A DNA stretch of 64,000 bases from Micromonospora sediminimaris (GCA_900112325.1 FOLJ01000003.1:186001-250000), one strand, 5' to 3'; shown: positions 39,956 to 49,132, counted from the first letter of the stretch. Numbers and translations: made by a program. Notes: generated from the letters alone by a model not told the origin.

Positions 39956-42064
39956 ATGAAACTCTCGGACCGGCACGGGGTTCGACACCTGGCCCGACCT
40001 CGACCATCCGTCCGACGCGCGCACTCCCTCTTCGCGGTCGGCCTGCTGCTCGGCACGGCACTGGTCGGGATCGACCAACCGAACGCCGTCGCGGCGAGCA
40101 CGTCGGCGGCGATCACAGTGAATGCCCGGGCCGGGCTGGCCACCGTGCCCGACACCGCGCTCGGCGTCAACCACGCCATCTGGGACTCGCAGCTGGGCAC
40201 CACCGAGACGTCGGACCTGCTGCGGACGGCCGGTGTGCAGATGATGCGTTATCCCGGCGGCTCCTACGCCGACATCTACCGCTGGGAGGACCACACCGCG
40301 CCCGGCGGCTACGTCGCCCCCGGCACCGACTTCGACACCTTCATGGCCGGCGTACGGCGGGCCGGCGCCCAGCCGATGATCATCGCGAACTACGGCACCG
40401 GCACCCCGGAGGAAGCGGCCGAATGGGTCCGGTACGCCAACGTGACCAAGGGCTACGACGCCCGGTACTGGACGGTCGGCAACGAGAACTACGGCAACGG
40501 GCACTACGGGTCGGCGTGGGAGGCCGACCACCACCCCGACAAGAGCGCCACCTACTACGCGAACCTGGTGGTCGAGTACGCGGACGCGATGAAGGCCGTG
40601 GACCCGAGCATCAAGGTCGGCGCGGTGCTCACCATGCCGGCGAACTGGCCCGACGGGCTGACCGCTGGTGACGATCCGGGACCGTGGAACCAGACCGTGC
40701 TGGACATCGCCGGCCAGAAGATCGACTTCGTCGACGTGCACTGGTACCCGGGTGGCAGCGCCGCCGAATCGCTGCCCCGGACCAGCCACATCACCGACGC
40801 GGTCCACCTGCTCCGGGAGCAGATCACCAGGTACGCCGGCCCGGACGCCGGGCGCATCGGCATCAGCCTCACCGAGGTGAACGTCACCTCCCAGGGCATG
40901 ACCAGCCAGCCGGCCGCGCTGTTCCTCGCCGACGCGTACAGCGGCCTGTTGGCCAACGGTGTGTTCACCGTCCACTGGTGGAACGTGCGCAACGGCATCG
41001 GTCAGGTGTCGACAGTGGCCGGGCAGACCGACTACGGCGACTTCGGCATGCTCTCCAGCGGCACCTGCACCTCGGACGGATCGGTCTGCGAGCCGCCGTT
41101 GAACACCCCCTTCGCCGCATACCACGGGCTGTCGATGATGAGCCGCTTCGCCCGTACCGGCGATCAGTTCATCCGGGCGGCCAGCGACGACCCGCTGGTC
41201 GCCGCGCACGCGGTACGCCGGGCCAACGGCGAGGTCGCGGTGCTGCTGGTGAACCGGGATCCGGACCACGCCCACGAGGTGACCATCGACTACGCCGGCT
41301 TCGCCCCGTCGAGTGGGGAGCCGACGGTGCACACCCACACCAACGGCGCCACCGCCATCACCACCAGCAGGTCCGGCAGCGCGACCAGTCGGACCCTGCC
41401 GCCGTACTCGCTGACCACGCTCGTGGTGCAGTCAGCCGCCCCGGCCACCGGGCACCCCGGTGCGCCGGGGCAGCCCACGGCCACCGAGGTCACCGACCGG
41501 ACCGCGACGATCTCCTGGCCGGCGGCTACCCGAGGTGCGAGCCCGATCGCGAAGTACGAGGTGCACCGGCAGTACGGCGCGGTCAGCGAGCAGCTCGGCG
41601 AGACCTCGGGCACCTCGCTGACCGTCGACAACCTCGTCCCCGGGCGCAGGTACACGGTCAACGTGCTGACCCGGGACACCGCCGGCCGGGTCTCGTGGGC
41701 GTCGCCGCCGCTGAGCTTCACCACCGGCGCCCCGACCACCAGCAGCTGCGGCGTCCGCTTCACCCGCACCACGGACTGGGGCAACGGTTACGTGGCGAAC
41801 GTCGACATCGTCAACAACACCGACACCGAGATCGACGGCTGGACGCTGACCTGGACCTGGCCGACGACGTGGCAGCGGGTGGGCAGCGGCTGGAGCGCGA
41901 ACTGGGAGCAGGTCGGCACCACCGTCCGGGTCACCAGCACCGACGACAACCGTCGGATACCCGCCGAGGGTGGCACGAGCGCCGGCTTCGTCGGGGAGTA
42001 CAGCGGACCGAACGTGACACCTACCGCCTTCCGGCTCAACGGCACCCTCTGCGCCGTGCTGTGA
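39956..42064 (+). CDS. Secreted clan GH-A glycosidase with FN3 and CBM2
   Basis: The 702-residue product has an unusually long N-terminal basic region and signal (about 1-46), a barrel domain with acid/base E177 (V-G-N-E-N-Y-G) and nucleophile E307 (S-L-T-E-V-N-V), an FN3 domain (about 499-588) and a CBM2 (about 597-702). Spacing of the two glutamates is right for clan GH-A, and the pattern is closest to GH51/GH39 arabinofuranosidases, but the family is not certain. Y-P-G-G-S-Y-A-D near residue 100 is like GH51. GAAGGAAG lies upstream of the ATG. Action on arabinan or another hemicellulose while bound to cellulose is likely. Confidence 0.72.
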   Translation: MKLSDRHGVRHLARPRPSVRRAHSLFAVGLLLGTALVGIDQPNAVAASTSAAITVNARAGLATVPDTALGVNHAIWDSQLGTTETSDLLRTAGVQMMRYPGGSYADIYRWEDHTAPGGYVAPGTDFDTFMAGVRRAGAQPMIIANYGTGTPEEAAEWVRYANVTKGYDARYWTVGNENYGNGHYGSAWEADHHPDKSATYYANLVVEYADAMKAVDPSIKVGAVLTMPANWPDGLTAGDDPGPWNQTVLDIAGQKIDFVDVHWYPGGSAAESLPRTSHITDAVHLLREQITRYAGPDAGRIGISLTEVNVTSQGMTSQPAALFLADAYSGLLANGVFTVHWWNVRNGIGQVSTVAGQTDYGDFGMLSSGTCTSDGSVCEPPLNTPFAAYHGLSMMSRFARTGDQFIRAASDDPLVAAHAVRRANGEVAVLLVNRDPDHAHEVTIDYAGFAPSSGEPTVHTHTNGATAITTSRSGSATSRTLPPYSLTTLVVQSAAPATGHPGAPGQPTATEVTDRTATISWPAATRGASPIAKYEVHRQYGAVSEQLGETSGTSLTVDNLVPGRRYTVNVLTRDTAGRVSWASPPLSFTTGAPTTSSCGVRFTRTTDWGNGYVANVDIVNNTDTEIDGWTLTWTWPTTWQRVGSGWSANWEQVGTTVRVTSTDDNRRIPAEGGTSAGFVGEYSGPNVTPTAFRLNGTLCAVL

Positions 42065-42069
42065 GGCCA

Positions 42070-42113
42070 CCGGCGTCGTCGGTGGCGGCATCGCGCACCA
42101 CCGACGACGCCGG
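42070..42113 (+). terminator. Terminator after the clan GH-A gene
   Basis: A perfect 16-bp stem (42070-42085 with 42098-42113) with a 12-base loop. Confidence 0.8.
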
Positions 42114-42201
42114 GACTGGTGATTTTGCCGATGCGGGGCTGGTGGGACGCCCCAAACACTGATCGCAGTCGATACCACTCCAACCCAAGGGAGTATCCGA
42201 C

Positions 42202-43089
42202 GTGCGATCTACCACCACCACCCGTCCCCGTTCCCTCTCCCTGCTGGCCCGGCTGGCGATGGCCGCCGTCGTGGCCACCGGTGGCGTCGTCGCCGCCTCG
42301 TCCCCGGTCCAGGCCGCCAACCCGTACGAGCGGGGACCGGCACCGACAAACGCCATCCTGGAGGCCAGCCGCGGCCCCTTCGCCACCTCGTCGACGAGCG
42401 TCTCCTCGCTGGTCAGCGGCTTCGGCGGCGGCGTCATCTACTACCCGACAACCACCACGGCGGGCACCTTCGGCGCGGTGGCCATCTCGCCCGGCTACAC
42501 CGCCTCCTGGTCGAGCCTGGACTGGCTCGGCCCGCGGATCGCCTCGCACGGCTTCGTGGTCATCGGCATCGACACGATCACCCGGTTCGACCAGCCGAGC
42601 AGCCGGGGTCGGCAGTTGTTGGCCGCGCTGGACTACCTGACCGAGCGCAGTTCGGTGCGCGGCCGGATCGACGCCAGTCGGCTGGCCGTGGCCGGGCACT
42701 CGATGGGTGGTGGCGGCAGCCTGGAGGCTGCGGCGAGCCGGCCGTCGTTGCAGGCCGCCGTGCCGCTGGCGCCGTGGAACCTGACCAAGAACTGGTCCAA
42801 CCTGCGGGTGCCGACGCTGATCGTCGGCGGCGAGTACGACACCGTGGCCTCGGTCTCGTCGCACTCCGAGCCGTTCTACAACAGCATCCCGGCCTCGGCG
42901 GAGAAGGCGTACCTCGAACTCAACGGCGAAGGTCACTTCTTCCCCAACACGGTAAACACCCCCACCGCCAAGCAGATGGTGGCCTGGCTCAAGCGGTTCG
43001 TCGACGACGACACCCGGTACGAGCAGTTCCTCTGCCCGGGGCCGAGCGGCCTGGCGATCGAGGAGTACCGCGACACCTGCCCGCACTGA
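42202..43089 (+). CDS. Secreted cutinase of the PET-hydrolase type
   Basis: The 295-residue exported polyester hydrolase has a signal peptide (about 1-38, ending V-Q-A) and then N-P-Y-E-R-G-P, the usual start of mature actinobacterial cutinases such as TfCut2 of Thermobifida. The triad is S167 (G-H-S-M-G-G), D213 (E-Y-D-T-V-A) and H245 (E-G-H-F-F-P-N). The spacings of 46 and 32 residues are exactly those of TfCut2. The oxyanion/aromatic positions S-P-G-Y-T and P-W-N-L are conserved, and C278 and C293 can form the C-terminal disulfide. Natural substrates are cutin-like polyesters; polyethylene terephthalate is a likely extra substrate. GTG 42202 has AGGGAG upstream. It is followed by two terminators and is probably monocistronic. 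Confidence 0.92.
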   Translation: MRSTTTTRPRSLSLLARLAMAAVVATGGVVAASSPVQAANPYERGPAPTNAILEASRGPFATSSTSVSSLVSGFGGGVIYYPTTTTAGTFGAVAISPGYTASWSSLDWLGPRIASHGFVVIGIDTITRFDQPSSRGRQLLAALDYLTERSSVRGRIDASRLAVAGHSMGGGGSLEAAASRPSLQAAVPLAPWNLTKNWSNLRVPTLIVGGEYDTVASVSSHSEPFYNSIPASAEKAYLELNGEGHFFPNTVNTPTAKQMVAWLKRFVDDDTRYEQFLCPGPSGLAIEEYRDTCPH

Positions 43090-43096
43090 GGTCGGT

Positions 43097-43125
43097 CCGG
43101 GGCGGTCGCGTCGCGTCCGCCCCGG
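43097..43125 (+). terminator. Terminator after the cutinase gene
   Basis: CCGGGGCGG (43097-43105) pairs with CCGCCCCGG (43117-43125). Confidence 0.7.
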
Positions 43126-43131
43126 CCGTCC

Positions 43132-43165
43132 GGCCGCCGGTCTTCCGTCCCGTGGACCGGCGGCC
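43132..43165 (+). terminator. Second hairpin after the cutinase gene
   Basis: GGCCGCCGGTC (43132-43142) pairs with 43155-43165 and is followed by TTATATT, so it looks like a classical terminator. It separates the cutinase from the acyl-CoA dehydrogenase operon. Confidence 0.65.
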
Positions 43166-43190
43166 TTATATTGCATCAGCAGTGCAAAAA
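43166..43190 (+). promoter_or_regulatory. Promoter/operator of the acyl-CoA dehydrogenase operon
   Basis: TTATAT (43166-43171) is a -10 candidate. The inverted repeat TTGCA-N7-TGCAA (43171-43187) overlaps and follows it. A close relative of this motif lies at the start of the LuxR gene near 51290. Confidence 0.45.
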
Positions 43191-43205
43191 TATTGGAGGT
43201 GGCGA

Positions 43206-44363
43206 GTGTCCGACCACACGGCCGACGGGTTGCGCGGGCTGGTCGCCGCGTTCCTGCGGACGCACGATCCGAGCGGTGACCGCACCGGCTTCCTGCGCGC
43301 TCGCTTCGACGCCGGACTGGCCTGGGTGCATCACCCGCCCGGTCGCGGAGGCCTGGGCGCACCGCCGCATCTCCAAGCGGTGGTGGACGACGCCTTCGCC
43401 GAGGCCGGTGCGCCGGACAACCAGCCCCGGCGCAACAGCATCGGGCTCGGCATGGCCGCGCCCACCCTGCTGCGGCACGCAAGCGAGGCCCAGTGCCGGC
43501 GCTGGCTGCGACCGTTGTGGACCGGCGAGGAGGTGTGGTGCCAGCTGTTCAGCGAGCCCGATGCCGGCTCCGACCTGGCGAGCCTGCGTACCCGGGCGGT
43601 GCCCGACGGGGACGGCTGGGTGGTCGACGGCCAGAAGGTGTGGACGTCGCTGGCCCACGAGGCGCGCTGGGCGATCCTGCTGGCCCGCACCGACCCGGCC
43701 GCACCGAAGCATCACGGCCTCACCTACTTCGTCTGTGACATGGCGGCGCCGGGGGTGCAGGTGCGGCCACTACGGCAGGCCACCGGTGAGGCAGAGTTCA
43801 ACGAGGTGTTCCTGACCGGTGTCCGGATACCCGACACCCACCGCATCGGCGAGGTCGGACACGGTTGGCGGATCGCCCGCACCACCCTGATGAACGAACG
43901 GGTCGCCATCGGCGGCCGGCCGCTGCCCCGGGAGGGCGGGATGGTCGGGGTGCTGGCCCGGCTGTGGCGGGAGCGACCGGACCTGCGCACCGGTGGCCTG
44001 CACGAGGAGGTCCTGCACGCGTGGGTACGCGCCGAGGCCGCCCGGCTGGCCGCGCTGCGTCTGCGCCAACTGGTCGCCGCCGGCCAACCCGGCCCCGAGG
44101 GATCGGCGGTGAAGCTCTCCTTCGCCGAGCTGAGCCAGCGGATCAGCGGGCTGGAGGTCGAGTTGCGCGGCGCCGAGGGGCTGCGGCACGACGACTGGAC
44201 GATGCGTCGGCCGGTGGCCCCGGACCTGCTCGGCCGCACCGCCACCTATCGATATCTACGCGCCCGGGGTAACTCCATCGAGGGTGGCACGTCGGAGATC
44301 CTGCGCACCATCATCGCCGAGCGGGTGCTCGGGCTGCCCGCCGAGCCCCGGGTGGACCGATGA
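43206..44363 (+). CDS. Acyl-CoA dehydrogenase, probable catalytic subunit of a two-subunit enzyme
   Basis: The 385-residue flavoprotein has the acyl-CoA dehydrogenase fold with L-F-S-E-P-D-A-G-S-D and K-V-W-T-S-L-A at the FAD/substrate site, and a C-terminal S-I-E-G-G-T-S-E-I-L with E359 in the place of the catalytic base. GTG 43206 has GGAGGTGG upstream. The next gene encodes a second, shorter homologue and overlaps by ATGA. Pairs like this form alpha2beta2 enzymes in steroid side-chain degradation (ChsE types); an analogous complex is likely here, with unknown substrate. Confidence 0.85.
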   Translation: MSDHTADGLRGLVAAFLRTHDPSGDRTGFLRARFDAGLAWVHHPPGRGGLGAPPHLQAVVDDAFAEAGAPDNQPRRNSIGLGMAAPTLLRHASEAQCRRWLRPLWTGEEVWCQLFSEPDAGSDLASLRTRAVPDGDGWVVDGQKVWTSLAHEARWAILLARTDPAAPKHHGLTYFVCDMAAPGVQVRPLRQATGEAEFNEVFLTGVRIPDTHRIGEVGHGWRIARTTLMNERVAIGGRPLPREGGMVGVLARLWRERPDLRTGGLHEEVLHAWVRAEAARLAALRLRQLVAAGQPGPEGSAVKLSFAELSQRISGLEVELRGAEGLRHDDWTMRRPVAPDLLGRTATYRYLRARGNSIEGGTSEILRTIIAERVLGLPAEPRVDR

Positions 44364-45481
44364 CCGATCTGCTCTACGACTCCGACGAGGAGGCGCTGCG
44401 CGGCAGCGTACGCGCCCTGCTGACCACGCACGCGCCGTGGCAGCGCATCCTCGCCGCCGTCGACGCCGATGCGCCGTACGACGCGGAGCTGTGGCGTCGG
44501 CTGGTCGACCAGACCGGGGTGACCGGCCTGGTGGTGCCGGCCGAGCACGGCGGCGCCGGGGCCGGGTTCCGCGAGGTGGCGGTGGTGCTGGAGGAACTGG
44601 GCCGAGCGGTCGCGCCGGTCCCTTTCCTGGGCACCGTCGTGGCCACCCGGGCGCTGCTCGCCTGCGGCGAGTCCACGCTGCTGCGTCAGGTCGCGGCCGC
44701 CGAACGCGACGTGGCGCTGGCCGTCGGTCTCGCCACCGCGCCCGACGCGGCTCCCGGCGCGGTCACCGCCGGCCCCGGGCCGACGCTGTCCGGCCGGGTG
44801 GCCGGCGTCGCCGACACCGCGCCGCGTGGCCTGCTGCTGGTCCCGACCGGCGACGGACTGTACGCGGTGGACGCCGCCGATCCGGCGGTGCGGACGACTC
44901 CCGTGGTGTCGCTGGACGCCACCCGGCCGCTCGTCGACATCGAGTTCACCGCCGCGCCCGCCCGCCGGGTCGCGGCGGGCGAGGTGGCCGCGACGGCGGT
45001 GCGGGCGGCGCTCACCGCGGGTGCGGCGCTGCTCGCCTCCGAACAGGTCGGGGTGGCGCAGTGGTGTCTGGACACGACGGTGGACTACGTGCGGCAGCGT
45101 CGACAGTTCGGCCGACCGGTCGGCTCGTTCCAGGCGGTCAAGCACCGGCTGGCCGACCTCTGGGTGGAGCTGACCGAGGCTCGGGCGGTGGCCCGGTACG
45201 CGGCCGCCAACGCCGCCGGTTCCGAGGCGTCGCTGGCCGCCGCGTTGGCGCAGGCGTACTGCGGCCCGGTGGCGGTCCGGGCGGCGGAGGTCTGCGTCCA
45301 GTTGCACGGTGGCCTGGGCTTCACCTGGGAGCACCCGGCCCATCTCTATCTCAAGCGGGCCAAGAGCGCCGCGATCGCCTTCGGCACCGCCGACCGGCAC
45401 CGGGCCGCCCTGGCCCGGCTGGTCGACCTGCCCGGGCCGGGCACCGCCGACGGCGTCACGAGTCGCTGTACCGACAGGTAA
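44360..45481 (+). CDS. Acyl-CoA dehydrogenase, probable partner subunit
   Basis: This 373-residue homologue is coupled to the preceding gene. It keeps the fold (C-terminal F-G-R-P-V-G-S-F-Q-A-V-K-H-R and Q-L-H-G-G-L-G-F-T-W-E) but has L-Y-L-K-R-A-K-S where one-subunit enzymes have the base-containing E-G-T-S. It therefore probably completes the FAD site of its partner rather than acting alone. The pairing is inferred from order and residues. Confidence 0.82.
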   Translation: MTDLLYDSDEEALRGSVRALLTTHAPWQRILAAVDADAPYDAELWRRLVDQTGVTGLVVPAEHGGAGAGFREVAVVLEELGRAVAPVPFLGTVVATRALLACGESTLLRQVAAAERDVALAVGLATAPDAAPGAVTAGPGPTLSGRVAGVADTAPRGLLLVPTGDGLYAVDAADPAVRTTPVVSLDATRPLVDIEFTAAPARRVAAGEVAATAVRAALTAGAALLASEQVGVAQWCLDTTVDYVRQRRQFGRPVGSFQAVKHRLADLWVELTEARAVARYAAANAAGSEASLAAALAQAYCGPVAVRAAEVCVQLHGGLGFTWEHPAHLYLKRAKSAAIAFGTADRHRAALARLVDLPGPGTADGVTSRCTDR

Positions 45482-45500
45482 CAACCAGGCATCGAGGGTG

Positions 45501-45537
45501 TTGACGAAACACGCGAGAAACGTACACTCCGAGTGTA
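45501..45537 (+). promoter_or_regulatory. Promoter and palindrome of the branched-chain-type importer operon
   Basis: TTGACG (45501-45506), a 16-bp spacer and TACACT (45523-45528) form a good promoter. The 15-bp palindrome TACACTCCGAGTGTA (45523-45537) covers the -10 box and start site, as expected for a TetR-type repressor. Confidence 0.65.
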
Positions 45538-45568
45538 ATAATGTGGCGGCGAGGCGAGGAGCGGGCTG

Positions 45569-46351
45569 ATGGCGGACGGTCTCGCACTGCACCAGGTCGG
45601 CGTCCGCTTCGGCGGCCTCATCGCCCTCGACGACGTCTCGTTGACGGTCGGGCCGGGCGAGGTGGTCGGGGTGATCGGTCCGAACGGGGCCGGCAAGACC
45701 ACGCTGTTCAACGTCGTCTGCGGCTTCGCCACCGCGCACACCGGCACGCTCACCCTCGACGGCCGGCCCTTTCGACCACGGCCGCACCGGCTGACCCGGC
45801 TGGGCATCGCCCGGACGTTGCAGGGCACCGGCCTGTTCGCCGGGCTCACCGTGCTGGAGAACGTGATGGCCGGGGCCACCCACACCGCCCGCACCGGGCT
45901 GATACCGGCCCTGCTGGGGCTGCCTCGCAGCGACCGCGACGAGCGCCGGCTGCGCGAGCACGCCCGCGCCGTCCTGGCCGACCTGGGCATCACGGAGTAC
46001 GCCGACGCCGCGCCGGACACCCTTCCGTTCGCGGTACGCCAGCGGGTCGCGCTCGCCCGCGCGCTGGCCGCGCGCCCCCGGCTGCTGCTGCTCGACGAGC
46101 CGGCCGGCGGCCTCGGCGCGGACGACGTGGACAGCCTCGCGGAGCTGATCCGGGGGCTGCCGCACCGGGCCTCCGACCCCTGCGCGGTACTGCTCGTGGA
46201 ACACCACATGGACCTGGTCATGGCGGTCTGTGACCGGATCGTGGTGCTCGACTTCGGGCGGGTCGTCGCCACCGGGCCGCCCGAGGCGGTCCGCGAGGAT
46301 CCGGCCGTGGTGGACGCCTACCTCGGCGCGGCTCTCGACGAGGCCGCGTAG
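45569..46351 (+). CDS. livG: Branched-chain-type ABC importer ATPase (LivG-like)
   Basis: The 260-residue ATP-binding subunit has Walker A G-P-N-G-A-G-K-T-T near residues 40-48, Walker B L-L-L-L-D-E-P-A-G-G and the L-V-E-H-H-M-D-L-V-M segment typical of LivG. The signature loop reads P-F-A-V-R-Q-R-V-A-L, which departs from L-S-G-G-Q but is placed normally. It begins a five-gene operon. The last base of its stop codon is the first base of the livF-like GTG. Confidence 0.88.
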   Translation: MADGLALHQVGVRFGGLIALDDVSLTVGPGEVVGVIGPNGAGKTTLFNVVCGFATAHTGTLTLDGRPFRPRPHRLTRLGIARTLQGTGLFAGLTVLENVMAGATHTARTGLIPALLGLPRSDRDERRLREHARAVLADLGITEYADAAPDTLPFAVRQRVALARALAARPRLLLLDEPAGGLGADDVDSLAELIRGLPHRASDPCAVLLVEHHMDLVMAVCDRIVVLDFGRVVATGPPEAVREDPAVVDAYLGAALDEAA

Positions 46352-47070
46352 TGGCCGGCGACCTGCTCACCGCCGAGGCCCTGGCCGCCGGTTACGGGCC
46401 GGTGCCGGTGCTGCACGACGTCGACCTGCGGGTGCCCCCCGGCACCATCGCCGCCGTCATCGGCGCCAACGGCGCCGGCAAGACCACCCTGTTGCGCACC
46501 CTGTCGGGCATGCTGCGCCCGACCGCCGGTCGGATCCTCCTCGACGGCCGCGACCTGCGCGGCACCCCGGTCGAGCAACTCGTCCGGCGCGGCGTCGCAC
46601 ACGTGCCGGAGGGGCGCGGCGTGATCGGCGAACTCACCGTGGAGGAGAACCTCCGGCTCGGCGCGTTGTGGCGGCGGGACCGCAGCGACGCCGCGCGCGC
46701 CCTCGACGAGGTCTATCAGCTGTTCGAGCCGCTGGCCTCGCGGCGGCGACACCTCGGCCACCAGCTCTCCGGTGGCGAACGGCAGATGCTGGCCCTCGGT
46801 CGGGCGCTGGTCGGCCGGCCCCGCCTGCTGCTGCTGGACGAACCGTCGCTCGGCCTGGCGCCGCGGGTGGTGGCCCAGACCATGGCGTTGCTGCGCCAGC
46901 TGCGCGACGACACCGGGCTGACCGTGCTGCTGGTCGAGCAGAACGTGCGCAGCGCCCTGGCCGTCGCCGACCAGGGCATCGTGATGTCGCTCGGCCGGGT
47001 CGCGCTGGCCGCCCCGGCCGCCCGGCTACGCGACGACGCCGACCTGCGCCACGCCTACCTCGGATTCTGA
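46351..47070 (+). CDS. livF: Branched-chain-type ABC importer ATPase (LivF-like)
   Basis: The second ATPase (239 residues) has Walker A G-A-N-G-A-G-K-T-T, signature Q-L-S-G-G-E-R-Q-M and Walker B L-L-L-D-E-P-S-L-G-L-A-P, all typical of LivF. GTG 46351 overlaps the preceding stop by one base. It pairs with LivG under the two permeases. Confidence 0.9.
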   Translation: MAGDLLTAEALAAGYGPVPVLHDVDLRVPPGTIAAVIGANGAGKTTLLRTLSGMLRPTAGRILLDGRDLRGTPVEQLVRRGVAHVPEGRGVIGELTVEENLRLGALWRRDRSDAARALDEVYQLFEPLASRRRHLGHQLSGGERQMLALGRALVGRPRLLLLDEPSLGLAPRVVAQTMALLRQLRDDTGLTVLLVEQNVRSALAVADQGIVMSLGRVALAAPAARLRDDADLRHAYLGF

Positions 47071-47085
47071 AGCGCAAGGAGGACC

Positions 47086-47964
47086 GTGGACCGCTTCCTC
47101 TTCCTCACCCTCGACGGCCTGTCGAGGGGCGCGGTCTACGCCGCGTTCGCACTCGCCCTGGTGCTCATCTGGCGGGCCGGGCGGATCGTCAACTTCGCCC
47201 AGGGCGCGATGGCGGTGGCCGCCGCGTACGTCGCGTACAGCGTCACCGCCGTGACCGGCTCGTACTGGCTCGGCTTCGGCGCGGCGCTGCTGGCCGGGCT
47301 GCTGCTCGGCGCGGTCGTGGACGTCGCGGTGATGCGGCTGGTGGACCACCGGTCACCGCTCAATCCGGTGATCGTGGCGCTCGGGCTGGTCCTGCTGATC
47401 CAGGCGATCCTCGGCATGGTGTACGGCAACGAGTACCTGCCGGCCCGGACACCGTTCAGCCGGACCGCGCTGACGGTCGGCGGCACGGCCGTGCTGTCCC
47501 CGTACGACCTGTTCGTCTTCGCCACCGTCGGGGTGGTCGGCGCGGCCCTGGTCTGGGTCTTCACCCGGACGGCGATCGGGCTGCGGATGCGCGCCGCGGC
47601 GTTCGCACCCGAGGTGTCCCGGCTGCTCGGGGTGAACGTGGGCGGCATGCTCACCCTCGGCTGGGCGCTGGCCTCGGGCGTCGGCGCCCTGGCCGGGATG
47701 CTGGTCATCCCCACCGAACTGGGGCTGCATCCGCACGCGATGGACCTGGTCTTCGTCTCCGCGTTCACCGCCGCGGTGCTCGGCGGGCTGGACAGCCCGC
47801 CCGGCGCGGTCGTCGGCGGTCTCGGTGTCGGCCTGCTGCTGTCCTACGTCAGCGGGTACGCCGGCGGCGATCTCATCCCGCTCGCGGTGCTCGCGCTGCT
47901 GCTGACGGTGCTGCTGTTACGCCCCGGCGGGCTGTTCGCCCCGGTCGCCGCGAGGCGGGTGTGA
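47086..47964 (+). CDS. livH: Branched-chain-type ABC importer permease (LivH-like)
   Basis: A 292-residue membrane protein with about eight helices. The N-terminal L-D-G-L-S-R-G-A-V-Y-A and N-F-A-Q-G-A-M-A motifs and the coupling-region G-L-R-M-R-A-A-A-F are typical of LivH. AAGGAGG lies upstream of the GTG. The stop overlaps the next start by GTGA. Confidence 0.9.
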   Translation: MDRFLFLTLDGLSRGAVYAAFALALVLIWRAGRIVNFAQGAMAVAAAYVAYSVTAVTGSYWLGFGAALLAGLLLGAVVDVAVMRLVDHRSPLNPVIVALGLVLLIQAILGMVYGNEYLPARTPFSRTALTVGGTAVLSPYDLFVFATVGVVGAALVWVFTRTAIGLRMRAAAFAPEVSRLLGVNVGGMLTLGWALASGVGALAGMLVIPTELGLHPHAMDLVFVSAFTAAVLGGLDSPPGAVVGGLGVGLLLSYVSGYAGGDLIPLAVLALLLTVLLLRPGGLFAPVAARRV

Positions 47965-49067
47965 GCGCCACCCGGGCGGCGACACCGCCCACCCGGCACG
48001 CCGCCGTCGATCCCGTTCGCCCCGGCCGGTCACTGCCGACCCTGGTGCGCCACCTCGCCGTCGCGACCGGCGTCGCCCTGCTGGTACTGACGGTCAGCTA
48101 CCAGCTCGACTCGTTCCGCAACTACCAACTGGCCACCGTGGCCGCCTACCTCTGCGCCACCGCCGGACTGACCGTCCTGACCGGGCTCTGCGGGCAGCTC
48201 TCGCTGGGACACGGCGCGCTGATGGCGACCGGCGCGTACAGCCTCGCGCTGGCGCAGAACGCCTTCGCCGAGCGGGGCCTCACCGCCGGCGGGTGGCTGG
48301 CCGTGTCGCTGGTGGTGGCGGTGCTGGCCACCGTCGTCGTCGGCGCGGTCGTCGGGGTCGCCGCCGCCCGGCTGCGCGGGCCGTACCTGGCCGGGCTGAC
48401 CCTGGCCGTGGCGGTGGTGGTGCCGGCGTTGACCGTCACCTTCGACGGGGTCTTCAACGGCGAACAGGGCCTGGCGGTGCCGGTGGCCCCGGCCCCGGCC
48501 GCGCTGGGCAGCTACTTCCCGCACGAGCGGTGGCAGCTCTGGGTGGCCGCCGCGGCGTCCCTGATCTGCCTGGTGCTGCTGGCGAACCTGGTCCGCAGCC
48601 GCTACGGCCGCTCGTTCCGGGCGGTACGCGACGACGAGGTCGCCGCCCGGCTGGCCGGTATCCACGTGGCGCGTACCCAGGTGGTCGCGTTCGTGGTCAG
48701 CGCGGCCAGCGCCGGCCTCGGCGGGGCCCTGCTGGCGGTGCTCGCGCAGAGCGTGTCGCCCGGCGCGTTCGGCCTGACGTTGTCGCTGTTCCTGCTGATG
48801 GCCGTGGTCATCGGCGGTCTCGGTCGGATCGCCGGGGCGGCCTGGGGCGCCATCCTGCTGGTCGCGCTGCCCGATCTGACGCATTCCCTGACCAACCTGT
48901 TCACCCTCTCGCCGGCCGCGGCGCAGCGACTGGAGGGCAACCTGCCGCTGGCGATCTTCGGCAGCACGCTGATCGCGGTCATGATCGTCGCGCCAGGCGG
49001 TGTGCAGGGGTTGTTGTCCCGGCTGGCCAGGGCGATGCGCGCCCGCTGGCCGGTCGGGCGGTCGTAA
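47961..49067 (+). CDS. livM: Branched-chain-type ABC importer permease (LivM-like)
   Basis: The 368-residue permease partner has about nine to ten helices, with G-Q-L-S-L-G-H-G-A-L-M near residue 75 and R-S-R-Y-G-R-S-F-R-A-V-R-D-D-E-V-A-A in the coupling loop, both LivM hallmarks. GTG 47961 overlaps the livH-like stop. The frame is open far upstream through livF and livH, which has no coding meaning. Confidence 0.9.
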   Translation: MSATRAATPPTRHAAVDPVRPGRSLPTLVRHLAVATGVALLVLTVSYQLDSFRNYQLATVAAYLCATAGLTVLTGLCGQLSLGHGALMATGAYSLALAQNAFAERGLTAGGWLAVSLVVAVLATVVVGAVVGVAAARLRGPYLAGLTLAVAVVVPALTVTFDGVFNGEQGLAVPVAPAPAALGSYFPHERWQLWVAAAASLICLVLLANLVRSRYGRSFRAVRDDEVAARLAGIHVARTQVVAFVVSAASAGLGGALLAVLAQSVSPGAFGLTLSLFLLMAVVIGGLGRIAGAAWGAILLVALPDLTHSLTNLFTLSPAAAQRLEGNLPLAIFGSTLIAVMIVAPGGVQGLLSRLARAMRARWPVGRS

Positions 49068-49132
49068 CCGTCGCACCTACTCACCCCAACCATCCATTTC
49101 GCACTACCGGACCGATGAAAGGTCGGTGTCCC

